From NCBI GenBank assembly GCA_035542775.1, contig DATKKX010000183.1, positions 1-11,515 of the forward strand: 11,515 nucleotides of DNA. The letters run 5' to 3'. Positions within the stretch are counted from its first letter, which is position 1; every line of letters begins with the position of its first letter. Under the pieces are notes generated by a model that was not told the origin of the DNA, did not search any database, and saw only the letters and a list, made by a program, of their open reading frames with translations. A program made the translations under genes and the position numbers. The DNA comes from DATKKX01 sp035542775 (GTDB taxonomy: Bacteria; Planctomycetota; Phycisphaerae; UBA1845; UTPLA1). Below are positions 8,001 to 11,515 of the stretch, piece after piece.

Positions 8001-8477
8001 ATGAGCAACGCACTGATCGTCGATCCAGAAAAATGCACGAGCTGCCGGCTGTGCGAGCTGGTTTGCTCGCAACGGAACGCGGGGGCCTATCGGCCTTCAA
8101 GCTCCCGCATCGAGGTGGCCGTTCGAGTGGACGAGGCCATCTACTTCCCGATGGCCTGCTTCCAGTGTGACGACGCGCCGTGCATGACGGAATGCTCGGC
8201 GGGCGCGATCGTCCGCGATCCCGTCACCAAAGTGGTGAAGATACTGGAGGAGGAGTGCAACGAGTGCCGGGTCTGCGAGACCGCCTGCCCGTACGGGGTG
8301 ATCCGCTTTGTCGACGGTAAAGCGGTGAAATGCGAGCACTGCGGCGGTGATCCGGAATGCGTGCGATTCTGCGTGCCTGGCGCGTTGCGTTATGCACCGG
8401 CGGAAGAATGGTCCGTGCCGCAGCGACAGTCCTATGCCGACCGCTTGCGTCAACTGTGCGGGGAGGCACGATCGTGA
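8001..8477 (+). CDS. Four-cluster [4Fe-4S] ferredoxin-like electron-transfer subunit of the AOR
   Basis: The 158-residue protein has sixteen cysteines in four quartets: C12-C15-C18-C22, C53-C56-C61-C65, C86-C89-C92-C96 and C111-C114-C120-C124. This is the pattern of the DmsB/HycB-like iron-sulfur subunits that pair with molybdenum and tungsten oxidoreductases, predicting four [4Fe-4S] clusters. There is no signal peptide, so it acts in the cytoplasm. The start at 8001 (MSNALIVDPEKC) places the first cluster at the usual distance from the N-terminus. The frame is open further upstream to 7824, but that extension is Arg/Ser-rich and unlike ferredoxins. A G-rich GGGTGAG lies about four bases before the ATG. 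The stop overlaps the AOR start by four bases (GTGA), implying translational coupling and a stable complex. It resembles the small subunit of AorAB-type enzymes and the BamC-like proteins of class II benzoyl-CoA reductases. With a standard AOR next door, the former is likelier. Confidence 0.88.
   Translation: MSNALIVDPEKCTSCRLCELVCSQRNAGAYRPSSSRIEVAVRVDEAIYFPMACFQCDDAPCMTECSAGAIVRDPVTKVVKILEEECNECRVCETACPYGVIRFVDGKAVKCEHCGGDPECVRFCVPGALRYAPAEEWSVPQRQSYADRLRQLCGEARS
8460..8466 (+). promoter_or_regulatory. Shine-Dalgarno that fixes the AOR start
   Basis: GGGGAGG lies seven bases before the GTG at 8474, inside the end of the ferredoxin gene. It supports the GTG start and the 600-residue product over the longer open frame beginning at 8357. 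Confidence 0.75.
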
Positions 8478-10276
8478 ACAGCACATATACCGGCAAGATA
8501 CTGAGGGTGGATCTGGGTCGGCGGGATTTTCGCGAGGAGACGATTGATCCAGAGCTGGCCCGGGCGTACATCGGCGGGCGGGGCTATGCGACGCGGATCA
8601 TCTGCGACGAAGTCGATCCCACGGTCGATGCCCTGGACCCGGCCAACAAACTTATCCTGGCCACGGGGCCGCTGACGGGCACGTCGGCGGCATGCGGCGG
8701 GCGATACATGGCTATCACCAAGGGGGCGTTGACCGGCACCATCGCCTGCTCGAATTCGGGAGGAAACTTCGGCCCGGAACTGAAATACGCCGGATACGAC
8801 ATGATCGTGCTGGAGGGCGCCGCGAGCGAGCCTCTTGTGCTGGTGATTGACGACGGGTCGGTGGGGTTGAGGCCGGCGGGCGATTTGTGGGGCAGGACGG
8901 TCCACGAGACCGAGGACCTTCTGCATGCTCAGCTCGGCGGCGGCTTCAAATGCGTGAGTATCGGCCCGGCCGGGGAGAAGCTGGTGCGCTTCGCCTGCAT
9001 CATGAACGACAAGAACCGGGCGGCCGGCCGATCGGGCGTCGGAGCGGTGATGGGTTCCAAGAAGCTCAAGGCCATCGCCGTGCGTGGGACGGGCGGGCTG
9101 GTTGCCGCGGATCCGCCGGCCTTTCGCGAAGCATGTCTCGATGCCGTGGCCAAGTTGAAGGCGGGGCCGGTGACCGGAACGGGCCTGCCCAAGTTCGGGA
9201 CCGCGGTGCTGGTGAACATCATCAACGAGAGCGGCGCTTTCCCGACCCGGAATTTCCAGCAGGGCCAATTCGAGTCAGCGGAGAAGATCAGCGGCGAGAC
9301 CATCGCGGAGCAGATTCTGGTTCGCATCCGGGCGTGCGTCGCGTGCCCGATCGCGTGCGGTCGTGTGACGTGGGTGAAGGACGGCAAGTTCAGGGGGCGC
9401 GGCGAGGGGCCGGAATACGAGACGATCTGGTCGCTGGGCGCGGCGGTGGGCGTCAGTGATCTGCCGGCGGCGACGAAGGCGAATTACATCTGCAACGAAC
9501 TGGGCATGGATACGATCTCAGCGGGCGCGACCATCGCCTGCGCGATGGAGCTTTTTGAGAAGGGGGTGATCAGCGAGGCGGACGTCGGGCGCTCGCTCCG
9601 CTTCGGCGATGGCGAGGCGCTGGTCGACGTGATGGACAAGATCGGCCGCCGAGAGGGATTCGGGGACGTTTTAGCGGAGGGCTCGGCCCGGGTGGCAAAG
9701 AAGTATGGTCGCCCGGAACTGTTCATGGGCGTGAAGGGGCAGGAGTTTCCGGCGTACGATCCGCGCGGGGTGTTCGGCATGGGGGTGCAATACGCGACGT
9801 CGAATCGCGGGGCGTGTCACGTGCGGGGCTACATGATATCGGCGGAGATTCTCGGCGTTCCGCGGAAAATGGACCCGCTCACGACGGAAGGCAAGGCGGC
9901 GATGAATATCGTTTTCCAGGACCTGACGGCCGCCCTGGATTCGTGCGGCGTATGCCTGTTCGTGGTGTTTTCCATCGGGGCGCCGGAGCTGTCCACCATG
10001 CTGAGCAAGGCGACCGGATGGGCCTATGACGTGAGCGAATTCATGCGGGTCGGAGAGCGGATCTGGAATCTGGAGAGGCTGTTCAATCAGCGGGCCGGTT
10101 TCGGCAAGAAGGACGACACGCTGCCCAGGCGGCTGCTGGAGGACCCGATGCCCGGCGGGCCGGCGGCGGGCAGGACGGTGCCGCTCGACGAGATGCGGGG
10201 GGAGTATTATCGTCTGCGCGGCTGGGATGATCAGGGCCGGCCGACGAAGGACAAGCTGGCGTCGCTGGGGCTGTGA
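8474..10276 (+). CDS. aor: Aldehyde:ferredoxin oxidoreductase (tungsten-dependent), large subunit
   Basis: The 600-residue protein matches the AOR family in full length. These enzymes interconvert aldehydes and carboxylic acids at a tungsten bis-pterin centre, using ferredoxin-like electrons. The N-terminus (TGKILRVDLG, GGRGYATR near 34) and the pterin-binding stretch with R77 and SNSGGNFG near 93 are typical. C288-x2-C291-x3-C295 plus C494 in DSCGVC form the [4Fe-4S] site. These numbers coincide with those I recall for the Pyrococcus furiosus enzyme. E314 and H449 lie close to its active-site Glu313 and His448. The C-terminus (LDEMRGEYYRLRGWD) is also characteristic. A GTG start with GGGGAGG upstream and a 4-base overlap with the ferredoxin gene indicate a coupled pair. 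AOR family members differ widely in substrate, and the sequence alone does not fix it. No FAD/NADH subunit (AorC type) is in the window. Confidence 0.92.
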   Translation: MNSTYTGKILRVDLGRRDFREETIDPELARAYIGGRGYATRIICDEVDPTVDALDPANKLILATGPLTGTSAACGGRYMAITKGALTGTIACSNSGGNFGPELKYAGYDMIVLEGAASEPLVLVIDDGSVGLRPAGDLWGRTVHETEDLLHAQLGGGFKCVSIGPAGEKLVRFACIMNDKNRAAGRSGVGAVMGSKKLKAIAVRGTGGLVAADPPAFREACLDAVAKLKAGPVTGTGLPKFGTAVLVNIINESGAFPTRNFQQGQFESAEKISGETIAEQILVRIRACVACPIACGRVTWVKDGKFRGRGEGPEYETIWSLGAAVGVSDLPAATKANYICNELGMDTISAGATIACAMELFEKGVISEADVGRSLRFGDGEALVDVMDKIGRREGFGDVLAEGSARVAKKYGRPELFMGVKGQEFPAYDPRGVFGMGVQYATSNRGACHVRGYMISAEILGVPRKMDPLTTEGKAAMNIVFQDLTAALDSCGVCLFVVFSIGAPELSTMLSKATGWAYDVSEFMRVGERIWNLERLFNQRAGFGKKDDTLPRRLLEDPMPGGPAAGRTVPLDEMRGEYYRLRGWDDQGRPTKDKLASLGL

Positions 10277-10343
10277 TCGAGCCTGATGGCGATGGGGCCG
10301 TGCCGGCGGAGGGCATGGCGCTTTGGTCAGATCTACGGTGCGT

Positions 10344-10364
10344 GGGGTCGGCGGCGCGGACCCC
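10344..10364. other. Short hairpin between AOR and dodecin genes
   Basis: GGGGTC (10344-10349) pairs with GACCCC (10359-10364) around a 9-base loop, 68 bases after the AOR stop. No T-run follows, so it may be an RNA processing or partial attenuation point rather than a terminator. The rest of the 144-base spacer shows no gene. TATAAG at 10385 has no matching -35 box. Confidence 0.35.
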
Positions 10365-10420
10365 GGGCGATGCAATTCCAAGGATATAAGGATACAACAA
10401 AGCGAGTGAGGAGTTCGACG

Positions 10421-10657
10421 ATGGCGAAGAGGAAGGCAAGAAAAGCCGGAGGCGAGAGCGTTTACAAGGTCATTGAGCTGGTGGGGACGAGCGAGAAGTC
10501 CTGGGAAGACGCCGCGAGGAATGCGGTGGAGCTGGCTGGCCAGAGCCTCCATGACCTGCGGGTCGCGGAAGTCAAAGAGCTGGATATGAAAGTGGACCGA
10601 GGCAAGGTGATTGCCTACCGGGCGAAGCTCAGCCTGTCGTTCAAGTACGACAAGTAG
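10421..10657 (+). CDS. Dodecin-family protein, lacking the canonical flavin-site residues
   Basis: The 78-residue product has the dodecin layout. A basic tail (1-12) is followed by strand VYKVIELVGTS (14-24), a helix beginning SWEDAARNAVELA (27-39), then strands LRVAEVKELD and AYRAKLSLSFKYD. Dodecins form hollow 12-mers that store flavins or related ligands in the cytoplasm. In Halobacterium salinarum dodecin, W36 stacks on the flavin and Q55 contacts it. By my alignment these positions are V48 and R67 here. Classical flavin storage is therefore doubtful, although the fold should be intact. AGGAG at 10409-10413, seven bases before the ATG, fixes the start. The open frame extends upstream to 10286 with Arg-rich sequence unlike the family. 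It sits between AOR and a MoaD-like gene, which suggests a link to that redox system. Family call firm, role unknown. Confidence 0.9.
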   Translation: MAKRKARKAGGESVYKVIELVGTSEKSWEDAARNAVELAGQSLHDLRVAEVKELDMKVDRGKVIAYRAKLSLSFKYDK

Positions 10658-10670
10658 GCCGCCGGCGGCG

Positions 10671-10763
10671 ATGTTTTTCCATTCTGACTGGCTGGATCGC
10701 GGTGCGTTGTGCATCGTCTGCGAAAAGTGCGGGCACATTCACTGGTTCCTGCCGCCGAGATGA
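10671..10763 (+). CDS. Possible 30-residue Cys/His-rich small protein
   Basis: An ATG 13 bases after the dodecin stop opens a 30-codon frame ending in TGA. The peptide contains CIVCEKCGHIHWF (from residue 14): C14-x2-C17-x2-C20-G-H22-x-H24, a dense metal-ligand cluster like half a zinc ribbon, flanked by aromatic residues. No good Shine-Dalgarno is visible, only GGCGGCG, so expression is uncertain and might depend on coupling to dodecin translation. It could be a real micro-protein, the remnant of a longer zinc-ribbon protein, or chance. I do not recognise it. Its position between the dodecin and MoaD-like genes, all on the same strand, fits an operon member. Confidence 0.4.
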   Translation: MFFHSDWLDRGALCIVCEKCGHIHWFLPPR

Positions 10764-10811
10764 CGACGGATTCCGGCCGGGATGCGGAGGCCCGCACTGC
10801 GAGGTGGCGTC

Positions 10812-11054
10812 GTGACCGTTGAGGTGCGGTTGTTCGCGATTCTGCGGAAGTACCTGCCCGCGGGCAGTGAGCGGACCCGCACGCGGATCGATCTGCCGGC
10901 GGGGACCTCGATCGCCGAGGTACTCGGGCGGCTGGGGATTCCCGGCGAACTGGCGACGCTGGTGCTGGTCAACGGGCGGCATGAGGCGGATCGGTCCCGT
11001 CGGCTGGAGGGCGATTGCGTGCTGAGCGTTTTTCCGCCGATCGCGGGGGGGTGA
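10812..11054 (+). CDS. MoaD/ThiS-family sulfur carrier protein
   Basis: The 80-residue ubiquitin-like protein begins MTVEVRLFAILRKYLP and ends FPPIAGG, the Gly-Gly tail that is adenylated and thiocarboxylated in MoaD and ThiS. MoaD-type proteins donate sulfur to form the dithiolene of molybdopterin in the cytoplasm. The lead sequence and the Pro-Pro-Ile/Val-Ala-Gly-Gly end are closer to MoaD than to ThiS. It lies downstream of an AOR, whose tungsten cofactor needs that dithiolene, so a dedicated carrier for tungstopterin synthesis is likely. The GTG start at 10812 has GAGG at 10801-10804, seven bases before. An ATG at 10782 would add ten residues (MRRPALRGGV) not typical of the family. No E1-like MoeB or MoaE partner is in the window. 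Confidence 0.85.
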   Translation: MTVEVRLFAILRKYLPAGSERTRTRIDLPAGTSIAEVLGRLGIPGELATLVLVNGRHEADRSRRLEGDCVLSVFPPIAGG

Positions 11055-11431
11055 AGCGGCGGGGGATGCGAGTGGGCGGATGGGCCTAGCTGCTGGTGGC
11101 GCCAGCCCAGATTGCTGCGGCAGGCCGCTACATGTTGTGGGCGGGTCCGGATGTTGTAGGACAGCCAGAGAGGCGGGCACAAGAGGCCGCGGCGCAGGCG
11201 GGATGAATTGAGCGTTTCCAAGATCTTGCCGGCAAACGGCTTGCGGGCAGCGACCTGAGGAGGGACCTGGCCGGCGTGAGAGTGGCTGCAAATGGGCGTT
11301 TTTATTGGGTGTCGTGTGCGGTGGTCCGGGATCGGTTTAGTTGTGCCGGCGATACGGGGCGTTCATGCAGAGGCAAGGTGGTGCCTCTGCGGATGCGGCG
11401 GGGGCTTCGGTCGGGCCGGGGTGGCCGGGGC
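11055..11431. other. Noncoding spacer between MoaD-like gene and tRNA
   Basis: About 377 bases hold no supported gene. Open frames on the minus strand run through here into the MoaD-like gene, but they are Arg/Pro-rich, start at poor sites and resemble nothing known. Two hairpins are visible. GCTGG (11092-11096) pairs with CCAGC (11102-11106), 38 bases after the MoaD-like stop. A stronger one sits at 11367-11390. A T5 run at 11297-11301 has no clear stem before it. Confidence 0.5.
11367..11390. terminator. Strong perfect hairpin, possible terminator
   Basis: GCAGAGGCA (11367-11375) and TGCCTCTGC (11382-11390) are perfect 9-base arms around the 6-base loop AGGTGG. No T-run follows on either strand, so intrinsic termination is not proven. 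Its place 41 bases upstream of the tRNA promoter would insulate the tRNA from operon read-through. It could instead belong to a dispersed repeat. Confidence 0.4.
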
Positions 11432-11459
11432 TGGACAACCGCCGGTGGATGCGTATAAA
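11432..11459 (+). promoter_or_regulatory. sigma70-type promoter of the tRNA gene
   Basis: TGGACA (11432-11437) and TATAAA (11454-11459) each match the -35 and -10 consensus at five of six bases, with a 16-base spacer. Transcription would start near 11466, about 16 bases before the tRNA 5' end. This is the best promoter match in the window, as expected for a stable RNA gene. Confidence 0.65.
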
Positions 11460-11481
11460 TAGGGGAGATAGTGAGCGACAT

Positions 11482-11515
11482 TCCCCGATAGCTCAATTGG
11501 TAGAGCGAGCGGCTG
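11482..11515 (+). tRNA. Partial tRNA gene, probably tRNA-Asn, cut by window end
   Basis: The last 34 bases form the 5' part of a tRNA. The acceptor strand is TCCCCGA (11482-11488), followed by T8 and A9. The D-arm has stem GCTC/GAGC (11491-11494 with 11503-11506) and loop AATTGGTA. The anticodon 5' stem is AGCGG (11508-11512), then C32, the invariant T33 and G34. The anticodon therefore begins with G. The acceptor, the D-arm and the sequence GGCTG before the cut resemble bacterial tRNA-Asn(GTT). The other two anticodon bases lie outside the window, so the identity is inferred. Confidence 0.85.

Noticed and set aside
7769..8170. A 133-codon frame starting in a TGATGA overlap with the TPR lipoprotein stop
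   Set aside because: It runs into the ferredoxin gene in another frame, its sequence is Gly/Arg-rich without recognisable domains, and the ferredoxin frame there is unmistakable.
10641..11291. Long minus-strand open frames opposite the MoaD-like gene and spacer
   Set aside because: Pro/Arg-rich translations typical of antisense frames in G+C-rich DNA; they overlap a well supported + strand gene and have poor starts.

Overview
The window is G+C-rich DNA (roughly two thirds G+C by eye) with every supported gene on the + strand. The gene mix suggests a planctomycete-like (PVC group) bacterium: a large secreted glycoside hydrolase, a lipoprotein of the sulfatase superfamily, and a lipoprotein with a c-type heme motif, PD40 blades and TPRs. 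This taxonomic guess is inference; no marker gene settles it.

Region 1 (about 1-7770) encodes three cell-envelope proteins. A 1129-residue GH38-type alpha-mannosidase-like enzyme has an N-terminal carbohydrate-binding-like module (181-3570). A 222-base intergenic stretch carries three back-to-back inverted repeats followed by a candidate promoter. Next comes a sulfatase-superfamily lipoprotein (3793-5079) with Thr where the formylglycine precursor Cys/Ser should be. Last is a lipoprotein with a CxxCH motif, four PD40 blades and about eight TPRs (5256-7769).

Region 2 (about 7770-11054) is a compact tungsten/molybdenum oxidoreductase locus. It holds a four-cluster ferredoxin-like subunit (8001-8477) whose stop overlaps the GTG start of an aldehyde:ferredoxin oxidoreductase (8474-10276). 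A dodecin-like protein (10421-10657), a possible 30-residue Cys/His-rich peptide (10671-10763) and a MoaD/ThiS-like sulfur carrier (10812-11054) follow. The ferredoxin would carry electrons to or from the AOR. The MoaD-like protein would supply sulfur for the pterin dithiolene of its cofactor. The dodecin lacks both residues that sandwich and bind flavin in characterised dodecins, so its role here is open.

Region 3 (11055-11515) is a noncoding spacer with a strong hairpin and a good sigma70-type promoter. The promoter drives a tRNA gene cut by the window end, most likely tRNA-Asn.

The clearest points for follow-up are the Thr-type sulfatase homologue, the flavin-site-deficient dodecin inside an AOR operon, the triple hairpin array at 3608-3717, the heme-motif/PD40/TPR lipoprotein and the 30-residue CxxCxxC peptide. 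I see no CRISPR array, insertion sequence or defence system, and no obviously new multi-gene system beyond the AOR/dodecin/MoaD arrangement.
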